IMG/VR virus record: IMGVR_UViG_3300042924_004437 | Coordinates: 1 to 50,504 of that record | Reading direction: 5' to 3' (one strand) | Source of the DNA: a virus | DNA length: 50,504 bases | Shown here: piece after piece, positions 15,691-23,851 of the stretch | How positions within the stretch are numbered: position 1 is the first letter of the stretch | Layout of the letters: each line of letters starts with the position of its first letter | Translations under genes and position numbers: made by a program | The notes under the pieces: model-generated | Seen by the model: the letters and a program-made list of their open reading frames with translations, nothing else | Told to the model about the DNA's origin: nothing | The model's database searches: none

Positions 15691-16137
15691 ATGAGCTTCT
15701 GGGATCGTTTCGAGAGCACCCGCGACGGCATCGAGGACACGGTCGAGTTCACGATCCGCATGGCCGTTGTCACGCTGGCCTGCGTCGTGCTGGTCGTCGT
15801 GGTCGCGCTGGTCATCGGCATGTTCGCGCCTAACAACGTGGTGGACAGCGACAAGGTCTTCGAGATCGTCGGCCCTGCCTTCAACATGGTCATCGGCGCG
15901 TTCGTCGGCCTGCTGGGCGGCCTGAGCCTCAACGCCAACGCGCGTGATAAGAAGCCGGAAGAACCCGCTCCGGTCGAGCCGCTGCCTGCGCCAGAGCCGC
16001 CTGCCGCTGTGGCCGACGATGACGACGATGACATGGCCCCGTGGGAGAAGTACCGCAACGACCTGCGCTATGACGCCAACGGCGACGGCGTGGTCGATGA
16101 GAGCGACTTTCCTGACTGGCGCAATCCGGGGGCGTAA
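15691..16137 (+). CDS. holin-like membrane protein with a C-terminal EF-hand loop
   Basis: The 148-residue protein starts at ATG 15691, two bases after the previous stop. It has two hydrophobic segments, about residues 24-45 (VVTLACVVLVVVVALVIGMF) and 59-80 (IVGPAFNMVIGAFVGLLGGL), as in class II holins. A Pro/Glu-rich linker and an Asp run follow. Residues 128-139 are DANGDGVVDESD, matching the calcium-binding EF-hand pattern D-x-N-x-D-G-x-x-D-x-x-D. An acidic calcium loop on a holin-like protein is unusual. Its neighbours are another membrane protein and the endolysin. Holin identity is inferred from context and topology. Confidence 0.62.
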   Translation: MSFWDRFESTRDGIEDTVEFTIRMAVVTLACVVLVVVVALVIGMFAPNNVVDSDKVFEIVGPAFNMVIGAFVGLLGGLSLNANARDKKPEEPAPVEPLPAPEPPAAVADDDDDDMAPWEKYRNDLRYDANGDGVVDESDFPDWRNPGA

Positions 16138-16298
16138 TGGCTGGCAACCTCTCCACCGTTGAACTGATCGGCCAGCTTTGGCCGATTGTTCTGGCGTTCA
16201 TCTCTTTGACCATCATCCTCGCCAAGATGGATGTGCGTCTTGCCGTGGTTGAGGAGAAGATCAAGGCGCTGTTCGAGCTATGGAATAAGAACAAATGA
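16137..16298 (+). CDS. 53-residue single-span membrane protein before the endolysin
   Basis: ATG 16137 shares one base with the holin-like stop (TAATG), and the stop overlaps the endolysin start (ATGA). One membrane helix (QLWPIVLAFISLTIILAKMD region, residues about 13-31) is followed by a short amphipathic helix (VVEEKIKALFELWNKNK). Size, topology and position fit an antiholin, pinholin or accessory lysis protein; which one cannot be decided from sequence. Confidence 0.65.
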   Translation: MAGNLSTVELIGQLWPIVLAFISLTIILAKMDVRLAVVEEKIKALFELWNKNK

Positions 16299-16909
16299 GC
16301 CTTGTAGACCTCCAGAAAAAGATTGGCGTCACCGCTGACGGTGCGTTTGGTCCGGGCACGCTCAAGGCTGCTGCGGCCTACTACAAGCTGAACAAGAGCC
16401 GCGCCGCGCACTTCTTTGCCCAGACGGCGCACGAAACCGGCGGCTTCAAGGCGTTCAGTGAGAACCTGAACTACGGCGCGAAGGGCCTGCGCGGCATCTT
16501 CGGTAAGTATTTCCCCACCGAAGCCATGGCTAAGGCGTATGAGCGCCAGCCGCAGAAGATTGCCAACCGCGTTTATGCCAGCCGCATGGGCAACAGTGTC
16601 GAGGCGTCTGGCGACGGGTGGAAGTACCGTGGGCGCGGTGCGCTCCAGTTGACGGGCAAGGCAAACTATCAGGCGTTTGCAGACTACATCGACCGCCCAG
16701 ACGTGATGACCAACCCTGATCTAGTGGCCGGCGAACTTTGTTTTGAAAGCGCCCTGTGGTTTTTCGACAAGAACAAGCTCTGGGGCATCTGCGACCAAGG
16801 CATCAACGACGCCGCCATCCTTGCGCTGACCAAGCGGATCAACGGCGGCACCCATGGTCTGGATGACCGCATGGCGAAAACGAAGAAGTTCGCCGGGTGG
16901 CTGGCGTGA
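16295..16909 (+). CDS. endolysin, GH19 chitinase-like muramidase
   Basis: The 204-residue protein starts at ATG 16295. TAHETGGF with Glu47 and FSENLNY with Glu56 are the paired acidic residues of phage GH19 endolysins. KYRGRGALQLTGKANYQAF (about 110-128) and ALTKRINGGTHGLDDR near the C-terminus complete the fold signature. The first 28 residues (LQKKIGVTADGAFGPGTLKA) also resemble a peptidoglycan-binding repeat. It cleaves peptidoglycan glycan strands. No secretion signal is visible, so release would depend on the adjacent holin-like proteins. Confidence 0.9.
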   Translation: MSLVDLQKKIGVTADGAFGPGTLKAAAAYYKLNKSRAAHFFAQTAHETGGFKAFSENLNYGAKGLRGIFGKYFPTEAMAKAYERQPQKIANRVYASRMGNSVEASGDGWKYRGRGALQLTGKANYQAFADYIDRPDVMTNPDLVAGELCFESALWFFDKNKLWGICDQGINDAAILALTKRINGGTHGLDDRMAKTKKFAGWLA

Positions 16910-17169
16910 ACGTCAACTGGGGCGACATCCTGAAGGGCGCTGTGCCCATCCTGATCGCCTGCATTGCGTGGCTGCTGGGTCAGGTGAACACGTTTGAGAC
17001 CCGGCTGACCAAGATTGAGGCGGCGATGCCTGTCCTGATCACGCCGGATGGCGTACCCACGGACAGCCCGCTTTCGGCAAGGGCCAGAGGGGAATTGCGT
17101 GAGCATCTGACAACCGAGATCAACGACCTGAAGGTGCGCGTCGGGGTCATCGAAAGCAAAGCTAAATGA
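16906..17169 (+). CDS. membrane-anchored coiled-coil protein of the lysis cassette
   Basis: I chose GTG 16906, which overlaps the endolysin stop by four bases (GTGA); GTG 16897 in the same frame is an alternative adding three residues. The 87-residue protein has one N-terminal membrane span (ILKGAVPILIACIAWLLGQV) and then a predicted coiled-coil periplasmic or cytoplasmic part. It resembles an inner-membrane spanin or XhlA-type protein, yet a better Rz candidate follows, so it may be an accessory subunit. Function inferred. Confidence 0.6.
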   Translation: MNVNWGDILKGAVPILIACIAWLLGQVNTFETRLTKIEAAMPVLITPDGVPTDSPLSARARGELREHLTTEINDLKVRVGVIESKAK

Positions 17170-17612
17170 TCCCCAACCCGATCATGCTTTACGCGGCGGC
17201 AGGCGCTCTCCTCGTCGGTGCCGTCGCAGGATACAAAGTCCGCGATTGGCAGTGTGACGCGGCGTATGCAAAGGCTCTGGAAAAGGCGGGAAAGCAACGT
17301 GCTAAAGCCGACATCATCCTCGACAAAAAGGCCGCAGAATATGAAGAAACACGCGCCGCTGCCGATGTGCGCTCCGTCGAGCGGACTAACACCATTCGTG
17401 AGATTTACCACACGGTGCCTGCCGCTGCTGCCAGTTGCGCTCCTCCTGACGACGCTGTCCGGGTGCTCCTCGAAGTCATCGGTAATCCAGACACTGAAGC
17501 CGCCGCCGGCCAATCTGGCGAGCCCGTGTTCCCAGTTAAACAACCCGCCCAAGCCCTTCCTCGACCCAGCCCGGCTGCTGTGGGAAAAAGACCTGATCGA
17601 GCGGAGGAATGA
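17166..17612 (+). CDS. Rz: Rz-like inner-membrane spanin
   Basis: The 148-residue protein starts at ATG 17166, overlapping the preceding stop by four bases. A signal-anchor (MLYAAAGALLVGAVAGYKV, residues about 7-25) precedes a charged helical region rich in A, K, E and R (about 28-80), the usual i-spanin layout; the C-terminal third is Pro-rich. Together with the embedded lipoprotein gene at 17341 it would link inner and outer membranes and complete lysis of a Gram-negative host. Symbol assigned by architecture, not by similarity search. Confidence 0.7.
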   Translation: MIPNPIMLYAAAGALLVGAVAGYKVRDWQCDAAYAKALEKAGKQRAKADIILDKKAAEYEETRAAADVRSVERTNTIREIYHTVPAAAASCAPPDDAVRVLLEVIGNPDTEAAAGQSGEPVFPVKQPAQALPRPSPAAVGKRPDRAEE

Positions 17613-17679
17613 CTGCGCGGAGAAACACCGGCTGACCATCGAGGCGTGGCGCGAAGCTAGTCAATTGCCGCAAAAGTGA
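17341..17679 (+). CDS. Rz1: Rz1-like outer-membrane lipoprotein spanin, embedded in Rz
   Basis: This frame lies +1 relative to Rz and runs 67 bases beyond it. From ATG 17341 (MKKHAPLPM) it encodes 112 residues with a hydrophobic stretch LPLLPVALLLTTLSGC; the LSGC lipobox places the acylated Cys at codon 17464. An internal ATG at 17365 is an alternative start. After the Cys come Pro/Ser-rich residues, typical of Rz1. Overlapping out-of-frame Rz1 within Rz is a classical spanin arrangement. Confidence 0.75.
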   Translation: MKKHAPLPMCAPSSGLTPFVRFTTRCLPLLPVALLLTTLSGCSSKSSVIQTLKPPPANLASPCSQLNNPPKPFLDPARLLWEKDLIERRNDCAEKHRLTIEAWREASQLPQK

Positions 17680-17693
17680 TATAAGGACATCCC

Positions 17694-18347
17694 ATGGCCA
17701 CGACGATGACCTTCACGACGCTCCAGCAGGACGTGCGGCGCTATCTTGAGCGCGGCACGACCTACGCGTCCGACCCCGTCGTTTTCGAGCAAATCCCGCG
17801 CCTGATCAATCTGGCTGAGCGGCGCATCGCGCGCGAGCTCAAGATCCAAGGCTTCATCAACGTCGTCAGCGGCACGCTGCAGAGCGGCGTGGCCGTCTAC
17901 CCCAAGCCCGACCGCTGGCGCGACACGGTGAGCATCAACATCGGCACCGGCAATCAGAACAACACGCGCAATGTGCTCTTCTCGCGCGCCTACGAGTATC
18001 TGCTGAGCTACTGGCCGGATCGCACCGCGACTTCTCAGCCGATCTTCTACAGCGATTACGACTACACGCACTGGCTGATCGCGCCAACGCCCAACGCGGA
18101 TTACCCCTTCGAGGTGCTGTACTACGAGCTGCCGCCGCTGCTGGACGACGTGGTGCAGACCAACTGGCTCACCGACTACGCGCCGCAGCTCCTGCTTTAC
18201 GGGACGCTGCTCGAGGCCACGCCGTTCCTGAAGAACGACGAGCGCATTCCGGTGTGGCAGAACATGTATGATCGGGCGGCGTCTATGCTCAATGGCGAGG
18301 ATCTAGCCAAGATCCTCGACCGTTCGGCCGTGCGTAAGGAGGCTTGA
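17694..18347 (+). CDS. head-tail adaptor protein, SU10-adaptor-like
   Basis: The 217-residue protein starts at ATG 17694, after ATAAGGACATCCC. The features TTLQQDVRRYLERG, FEQIPRLINLAERRIARELK and the C-terminal LLLYGTLLEATPFLKNDERI with NMYDRAASML match the helical phage adaptor family placed beneath the portal. The central beta part (about 55-150) fits the inserted region of such adaptors. It opens the second structural block after lysis. Together with 10753 the phage has two adaptor-like genes. Confidence 0.75.
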   Translation: MATTMTFTTLQQDVRRYLERGTTYASDPVVFEQIPRLINLAERRIARELKIQGFINVVSGTLQSGVAVYPKPDRWRDTVSINIGTGNQNNTRNVLFSRAYEYLLSYWPDRTATSQPIFYSDYDYTHWLIAPTPNADYPFEVLYYELPPLLDDVVQTNWLTDYAPQLLLYGTLLEATPFLKNDERIPVWQNMYDRAASMLNGEDLAKILDRSAVRKEA

Positions 18348-18348
18348 G

Positions 18349-19557
18349 GTGACGAACACCTACACACAGATTTTCGGCGGCACGACGATCTACCCCTCGG
18401 ATGTGTCGTATCTGGCGCTTGCGCTGACGGCCGACATCACGTTGGAGTGGCCACTCGAGAGCAACGTCACGAACGCGCCGGCCGCGCGCATCATCGACGT
18501 GACGCCCACCGGCGCATACTCCATCTTCCTGCCGCCCGCCGATCAAACGGGCACCGGCCAGACCATCCTGTTCAACAACCTCGGGCCGTCCACCATCACG
18601 GTCAAGAACAGCGTGGGCGGCACGCTCCTGTCCATCGGGCAGGGCGAGCAGTGGCAAATCTACCTGACCGCCAACACCACCGCCGCCGGCACGTGGCGCA
18701 CGTTTCGCTACGGCGCGTCCACGGCGCAGGCGCAGGCCTCGACGCTGGCCGGCTTCGGTCTGACGGCTACTGGCTCGACGCTGTCGCAGTCCACGCCCGT
18801 CACGCTCTTCAACAGCAACTACACCGCCGGTGCGCCCGATCGCGCCAAGATGTTTGTCTGGACGGGCGCACTCGGCATCCTGACGCTGCCCACCGCGTCT
18901 TCGGTCGGCAGTGATTGGTTCATCGCCGTCCGCAACGGCGGAAGCGGCAATCTCACCATCGATCCGCAGGGCCTTGAGACGATCAACGGTGCGGCGTCCC
19001 TGACGCTCACGCCCGGCGACAGCGCCACGGCGGTGACGGATGGCACCAGTTGGTACACGCTGGGCCTCGGCCAGAGCGCTCTGTTCGCCTTCGACTACAC
19101 GTCTATCAACCTCGCCGGTCTGAGCGGCAACTACACGCTGTCGGGTGCGGAACTGAACCGCGTCGCCTACGAGTTCACGGGCGCGCTGGCGGGCAACGTC
19201 GAGATCGTTGTGCCGCAGACGACCCAGCAGTACTGGGTGGCGAACAACACGACGGGTGGCTCCTTCACGCTGCGCGTCAGGACAAACCCCCAGACGCCGG
19301 GTGTCTTTGTCGCTCGCGGCAGCCGAGCCATTCTCTACTCTGACGGGAGCGTCGTGGTGAACGCCGAGACGGCAAGTCTCGCGGTGCCGATCGCCGTCAG
19401 CGACGGCGGCACAGGCGCGATAACGGCGGGCCAAGCGCTGATTAATCTGGGCGGCACGTCGGTGGGCATTGGCGTGTTCACGGCGCTCACGACCAACGAT
19501 GCGTGGACGACGCTGGGCGTGGCTCCGGCGGGCACCGTCAACGGCGGCACCTTCTAA
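18349..19557 (+). CDS. beta-rich tail structural protein
   Basis: The 402-residue protein uses GTG 18349, one base after the adaptor stop, with AAGGAGGCTTGAG as a strong ribosome site. It is built of two or three similar beta-sandwich units (PPADQTGTGQTILFNNLGPS; GNLTIDPQGLETINGAASLT; NVEIVVPQTTQQYWVANNTT) ending in a fibre-like VSDGGTGAITAGQALINLGG linker and a short tail. Lying between adaptor and hub it is probably a tail or fibre-anchoring protein. No enzyme motif is seen. Confidence 0.65.
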   Translation: MTNTYTQIFGGTTIYPSDVSYLALALTADITLEWPLESNVTNAPAARIIDVTPTGAYSIFLPPADQTGTGQTILFNNLGPSTITVKNSVGGTLLSIGQGEQWQIYLTANTTAAGTWRTFRYGASTAQAQASTLAGFGLTATGSTLSQSTPVTLFNSNYTAGAPDRAKMFVWTGALGILTLPTASSVGSDWFIAVRNGGSGNLTIDPQGLETINGAASLTLTPGDSATAVTDGTSWYTLGLGQSALFAFDYTSINLAGLSGNYTLSGAELNRVAYEFTGALAGNVEIVVPQTTQQYWVANNTTGGSFTLRVRTNPQTPGVFVARGSRAILYSDGSVVVNAETASLAVPIAVSDGGTGAITAGQALINLGGTSVGIGVFTALTTNDAWTTLGVAPAGTVNGGTF

Positions 19558-21183
19558 GTGGCGGAGAAAATCGTCCAGATACGGTCGCAGGCGGGCATCA
19601 AGCGCGACGGCACCAAGTTCGAAGGCGATAACTACGTCGACGGGCAGTGGGTGCGCTTTCAGCGCGGCCTGCCGCGCAAGATCGGCGGCTACCGCGCGAT
19701 CAGCAAGTATCTGCGCGAGGTCAGCCGCGCGATGCACGAGTTCACGCAGAACAGCCTGACCTACGTGCATAGCGGCTCGGCCAACTTGCTTGAACGCTTC
19801 TACATCGACAACGGCTTCAACACGTCGATCATCACCAACCGGACGCCTGTAACGCTGGCGGTTGACCCGAACAATATGTGGCAGTTCGACGCCATCGCCG
19901 CGCCGGGCCTTGGCGGCATGCAGCTCGTGGCGCAGGTCGCGCCGAACCTCGAGTGCATCTGCAACGCGGACGGCGGCCAGCTCTTCTTCGGCGACTTGTT
20001 TGGCACCGCGCCGCTGCAGCCGGTGACCAACCTGCCGACCGGCTACAGCCTGTCCGGCGGTGTGGCCGTGCTGCACCCCTACACGTTCATCTTCGGCAAC
20101 AACGGCTACGTGGCGTTTTCGGTGGCGGGCGATCCCACGGACTACACCAGCCTCGGCTCTGGCGCGGCCAACGTCGCCTCGCAGAAGATCGTGCGCGGCA
20201 TCGCCCTGCGCGGCGGGCCGGGCAACTCCCCGTCCGGCCTGTTCTGGTCGGCGGACTCGCTGGTGCGCGCCTCCTTCATCGGGGGCGACGCCATCTTCCA
20301 GTTTGACACGATCAGCACGCAAAGCTCGATCCTCGGCGCGAACACGGTCATCGAGTATGACGGCATCTTCTACTGGGTGGGCACTGACCGCTTCCTGATG
20401 TTCAACGGCGTCGTGCGCGAGGTGCCGAACGACCTCAACCTGAACTACTTCTTCGACGGCCTCAACCAGTCGCAGCGCCAGAAGGTGTTCGCGATGAAGG
20501 TGCCGCGCTACGGCGAAATCTGGTGGTGCTACCCGCGCGGCGAGGCCGTCGAGCCGTCGCACGCCGTCATCTACAACGTGCGCGAGAACACGTGGTACGA
20601 CTGCGAGCTGCCCAACGGCGGGCGCAGCGCGGCCGTGTCGCCCACGGTCTTCTCCAAGCCGATCATGACCGGTGTGGTGCCGACTGCGGCGGGGGAAGAA
20701 ATTCGCGTCACCGAGGCAACACCGGCCGACACGCGTATTACGGAAGGCAGCGACACGCGTATCACGCAGGAAAGTGGCGCGGATCAGTACCGCCTGTGGC
20801 TGCATGAGGTGGGCGTGGACGCCATCGACGGCATCAACATCCAGCCCGTGCTGAGCTACTTCGAGACGGGCGATCTGTCGCTGCCGGTGATGGGGCAAGA
20901 GAACAAGGCGCTGCAGGTGCTGATGGTCGAGCCCGACTTCGTGCAGAGCGGCGACATGACCATGCAGGTGACCGGCCGCGCCAACGCGCGAGCGCCCGAG
21001 GTATCAACGGAGCCGCACACCATCTACGAGACGCCGCCGACGCCGCAGGATCAGGTCGTCTACTTCAAGACGCAGCGCCGCGAGTTGCGTTTCCGCTTCG
21101 AGAGCAACGCCATTGGCGGCGACTATCAGATGGGCTTGATACTGGGGCACCTGCAGCCCGGCGACGGCACGGTGATCGGATGA
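19558..21183 (+). CDS. tail hub / DNA-stabilisation protein, P22 gp10-like
   Basis: The 541-residue protein uses GTG 19558 immediately after TAA. The N-terminus QAGIKRDGTKFEGDNYVDGQ with VRFQRGLPRKIGGYRAI, the repeated propeller-like blades (YGEIWWCYPRGE, NVRENTWYDCELPNGGRSAA) and the late YFKTQRRELRFRFESNAIGG are the pattern of podovirus head-closure/hub proteins of the P22 gp10 type. Two short RITEGSDTRITQESG repeats interrupt it near residues 393-403. It would seal the packaged genome beneath the adaptor. Assignment by motif recall. Confidence 0.75.
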   Translation: MAEKIVQIRSQAGIKRDGTKFEGDNYVDGQWVRFQRGLPRKIGGYRAISKYLREVSRAMHEFTQNSLTYVHSGSANLLERFYIDNGFNTSIITNRTPVTLAVDPNNMWQFDAIAAPGLGGMQLVAQVAPNLECICNADGGQLFFGDLFGTAPLQPVTNLPTGYSLSGGVAVLHPYTFIFGNNGYVAFSVAGDPTDYTSLGSGAANVASQKIVRGIALRGGPGNSPSGLFWSADSLVRASFIGGDAIFQFDTISTQSSILGANTVIEYDGIFYWVGTDRFLMFNGVVREVPNDLNLNYFFDGLNQSQRQKVFAMKVPRYGEIWWCYPRGEAVEPSHAVIYNVRENTWYDCELPNGGRSAAVSPTVFSKPIMTGVVPTAAGEEIRVTEATPADTRITEGSDTRITQESGADQYRLWLHEVGVDAIDGINIQPVLSYFETGDLSLPVMGQENKALQVLMVEPDFVQSGDMTMQVTGRANARAPEVSTEPHTIYETPPTPQDQVVYFKTQRRELRFRFESNAIGGDYQMGLILGHLQPGDGTVIG

Positions 21184-21413
21184 TCGACCCGCGCGGCATG
21201 ACGTTGATTGATTGGGCCGATAGCGTTATACTGTCGGTCGGTGATGCGTGGGCGTTTGGTCGGCTTGACGACGAGAACGACTGGCAAGATTGGGCGGTAG
21301 CCTTCTTGAAGGCGTCGCCCTTTTCAACACGCGCCGTGCCCGATCCGTATCAATTCGATGACTGGCGCGAGTGGGCAATGCGGGTCTACCCGATGCTTGA
21401 GGGACAGGGCTAA
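21180..21413 (+). CDS. small acidic Trp-rich protein
   Basis: The 77-residue protein starts at ATG 21180, overlapping the hub stop by four bases (ATGA), and ends sharing a base with the next ATG. It has six tryptophans (DWADS, AWAFGR, DWQDWAV, DWREWAM), an acidic helix-rich composition and no cysteine. The coupling suggests it acts with the hub or ejection proteins. Unrecognised family. Confidence 0.6.
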   Translation: MIDPRGMTLIDWADSVILSVGDAWAFGRLDDENDWQDWAVAFLKASPFSTRAVPDPYQFDDWREWAMRVYPMLEGQG

Positions 21414-23851
21414 TGCGGTACGGCGAAGACAACTACGAGAACAACTTCCTCGACGACTTCTCCGGCTACGGCGGCTACGGCGGCTACGGCGGCTACGGCG
21501 GCCTGCCACCGGTCACGACGTACACGCCACCGGTCGCGACGTACACGCCGCCTGCCGCAACGTACACGGCTCCGATGGGCGGTCTTACGGCTGCGCCCTA
21601 CAGCCCCCCGGAGTTAACGCCTGAGTTCCTCGCCGAATTGCAAGCATCCGCCGCCCTGATGAAGCAGAAGATAGAGGCGGCGTCTGACCCCAACCGCAAC
21701 GCCGCCTTCGACAAGTATGTTGCCGATCAGGCCGCGAAGGGCGTTGAGGTCGCCTCGACCTATACTGGCGGCGGTGGCCCGCTTGGCAGTGGCGGCGTAC
21801 TCGGCGTAACTGATTTCGCTCCGGCTTTTGATCCCGCGAACCCGGCAGGCACCACGGGGCAGGTCGTTCGCTTTGATCCGGGGCGAATGAACGCGCCGGT
21901 CGTTTTCCAGCCCGGCCAACAGTATGTGCTGACCGATGCCTCCGGCGAGAATGTCGTGGGCCGCGCCTCTTCGGTTGAGGAACTACAGAAGCTCGCCGCC
22001 GCGCAGGGGAACATGCCCTACGGTTTCCAGTTGTATCAGGCCGATCAGCAAGGGAACTACAAACCCGGCACGCAACTTTTCGGTGAGACAGATCCGCGTA
22101 CTAAAGGACTTATGGGGGCTATTGTAAATTACGGATTACCAATTGTAGCAGGTATTGCTACTGCAGGAGCCAGTTTTCTACCTGCATTAGCGGCCTCTGC
22201 CGCCGCGTCAGGTGCCTCCAAATTAATGACAGGATACACACCAGAAGACGCAGCAAAAGCCGCAGCGATTGCGGCTGCTACAAGAGGCGTGCTAAAAGGC
22301 ACTGGCCTTGAAGACAGCATTGGTGGTCTATTATCAGCAAAAGGCTCTGTTGTAGGCAACGCCGTGAACCCCGGTTTCTACGTTCCCGGAACCGTTATTC
22401 CAAAATTTGTGGCCCCCACGCTTTCCGGTCTGGGCAGCACGGTTGGTACTCTTGCGGCCGCACCTGTGGCGGGCGAAATTCTTGTTCAAGGCGCGCGCAA
22501 CGCCGTCAGTCCTGCGCTGGCTTCCGCAATCACCGGCGGTTTGACCAGTCTCGCCCCCGCTGTATTCGACCCTAGCAGCATCCCGCAGTTTCAATCTCCC
22601 GACGTGAGCAACGCGGAAACCTCGCAGCAAGAAGCAGAAGCGTTGGCTGAGGCGGATCGCATTAAACGCTTTGAAGCTGAAGCAGCCGCTGCTGCTGCTG
22701 CCGCTGCTGCTGCCGCTGCCAACACTGGTGCGCTTCCTGCTACGACAGCAACTACCGCTGAGCCAGAAGCGTTGGCTGAGGCGGATCGTATTAAACGGTT
22801 TGAAGCTGAAGCAGCCGCTGCGGCCGCTGCCGCTGCTGCTGCCGCTGCCAACACTGGTGCGCTTCCTGCTACGACAGCAACTACCGCTGAGCCAGAAGCG
22901 TTGGCTGAGGCGGATCGTATTAAACGGTTTGAAGCTGAAGCAGCCGCTGCGGCCGCTGCTGCTGCTGCTGCTGCCGCTGCCGGAGGAGCTGGGAGCGATA
23001 CCAGCAATACCAGCACCGACAAGAAGGACGGCGTACTGTCCAAGATCAACCCGGTGCGTGCGGGCCTATCGGCGTTGGCCGGCCTCGTGTCCTTGCTGGC
23101 TGGCGGCGGCGGCGGCGGGGGCGGCAGGGGTGTAGCCACGGGCAACGCCGGTGCCGGCACGCGCGCCTCGCTCGATCCGATCTTCAGCGCGAAGCTGCCG
23201 GCGGCCAGCCCCCAGTACTCGGGCATGTCCCTCGCGCCCCGCGACATGCGCGGCGTGGACTTCGCGCGCTACGGCTACGGCCCCGGCGCGTCGTTCTTCG
23301 AGAACGTGCCGCGCAACCCGGAAGAGTACAGGGCGGCTCTGGCGGCCAACACCCCCACCGCGCGGCCTTCGGGCGCGTTAAACCTGCCGCCGATGCCAAT
23401 GCCCCAGACGCAGGGCGGCACTACCGCAGACCCCACTGCCGCCGCCACCAGCCTCATCCGCACGTACATCCCGTCCGCCACGGACGCGGAGATCACGGAG
23501 TTCTTGGCGACCGAGGAGGGCATGCAGTTCCTCGCCAATTTCGGCGTGCCCGTTCGCCGCGCACGCGGTGGCTCCATGCGCGGCAAGGGCACCTCGCGCG
23601 GCAGTTACGCCGTCAAGGGAGCCGGCACCGGCCGCAGTGACGAGATCCCCGCGCTGCTGAGCGACGGGGAGTATGTCATGGACGCCGAGACGGTCGCCAT
23701 GCTAGGCGACGGTTCCAGCGAGGCGGGCGCAAAGCGCCTCGATGACTTCCGCATCAACGTCCGCAAACACAAGGGCCGCAACTTGGCCAAGGGCAAGTTT
23801 AGTGCTAATGCTAAACGGCCCGAGAAATACCTCGCCGGAGGCCGCGCATAA
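21413..23851 (+). CDS. ejection-type virion protein with Gly-Tyr head and three Ala-rich repeats
   Basis: The 812-residue protein starts at ATG 21413. Residues about 17-30 are (GYG)n followed by TYTPPVAT repeats. Residues 220-310 form hydrophobic Ala/Gly helices able to enter membranes. Three 43-residue repeats (EALAEADRIKRFEAEAAAAA type) cover about 409-525. The C-terminus GAGTGRSDEIPALLSDGEYV followed by MDAETVAMLGDGSS is a motif I know from phage internal virion proteins. A region near 22085-22360 uses AT-rich codons unlike its flanks. A role in genome ejection is inferred. Confidence 0.68.
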   Translation: MRYGEDNYENNFLDDFSGYGGYGGYGGYGGLPPVTTYTPPVATYTPPAATYTAPMGGLTAAPYSPPELTPEFLAELQASAALMKQKIEAASDPNRNAAFDKYVADQAAKGVEVASTYTGGGGPLGSGGVLGVTDFAPAFDPANPAGTTGQVVRFDPGRMNAPVVFQPGQQYVLTDASGENVVGRASSVEELQKLAAAQGNMPYGFQLYQADQQGNYKPGTQLFGETDPRTKGLMGAIVNYGLPIVAGIATAGASFLPALAASAAASGASKLMTGYTPEDAAKAAAIAAATRGVLKGTGLEDSIGGLLSAKGSVVGNAVNPGFYVPGTVIPKFVAPTLSGLGSTVGTLAAAPVAGEILVQGARNAVSPALASAITGGLTSLAPAVFDPSSIPQFQSPDVSNAETSQQEAEALAEADRIKRFEAEAAAAAAAAAAAAANTGALPATTATTAEPEALAEADRIKRFEAEAAAAAAAAAAAAANTGALPATTATTAEPEALAEADRIKRFEAEAAAAAAAAAAAAAAGGAGSDTSNTSTDKKDGVLSKINPVRAGLSALAGLVSLLAGGGGGGGGRGVATGNAGAGTRASLDPIFSAKLPAASPQYSGMSLAPRDMRGVDFARYGYGPGASFFENVPRNPEEYRAALAANTPTARPSGALNLPPMPMPQTQGGTTADPTAAATSLIRTYIPSATDAEITEFLATEEGMQFLANFGVPVRRARGGSMRGKGTSRGSYAVKGAGTGRSDEIPALLSDGEYVMDAETVAMLGDGSSEAGAKRLDDFRINVRKHKGRNLAKGKFSANAKRPEKYLAGGRA
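22637..22982 (+). repeat. three tandem 129-bp coding repeats with poly-alanine
   Basis: Units start at 22637, 22766 and 22895, an exact 129-bp period. Each encodes EALAEADRIKRFEAEAA plus a run of 12 or more alanines from mixed GCT/GCC/GCG codons and a TGALPATTATTAEP linker; the third lacks the linker. The second and third units are almost identical, so the last duplication is recent. Confidence 0.9.

Noticed and set aside
18289-20898. Minus-strand open frame of 869 codons opposite the tail structural genes
   Set aside because: Same antisense-shadow effect; low-complexity Arg/Ala/Val composition and no ribosome site, while the plus strand has coupled virion genes.
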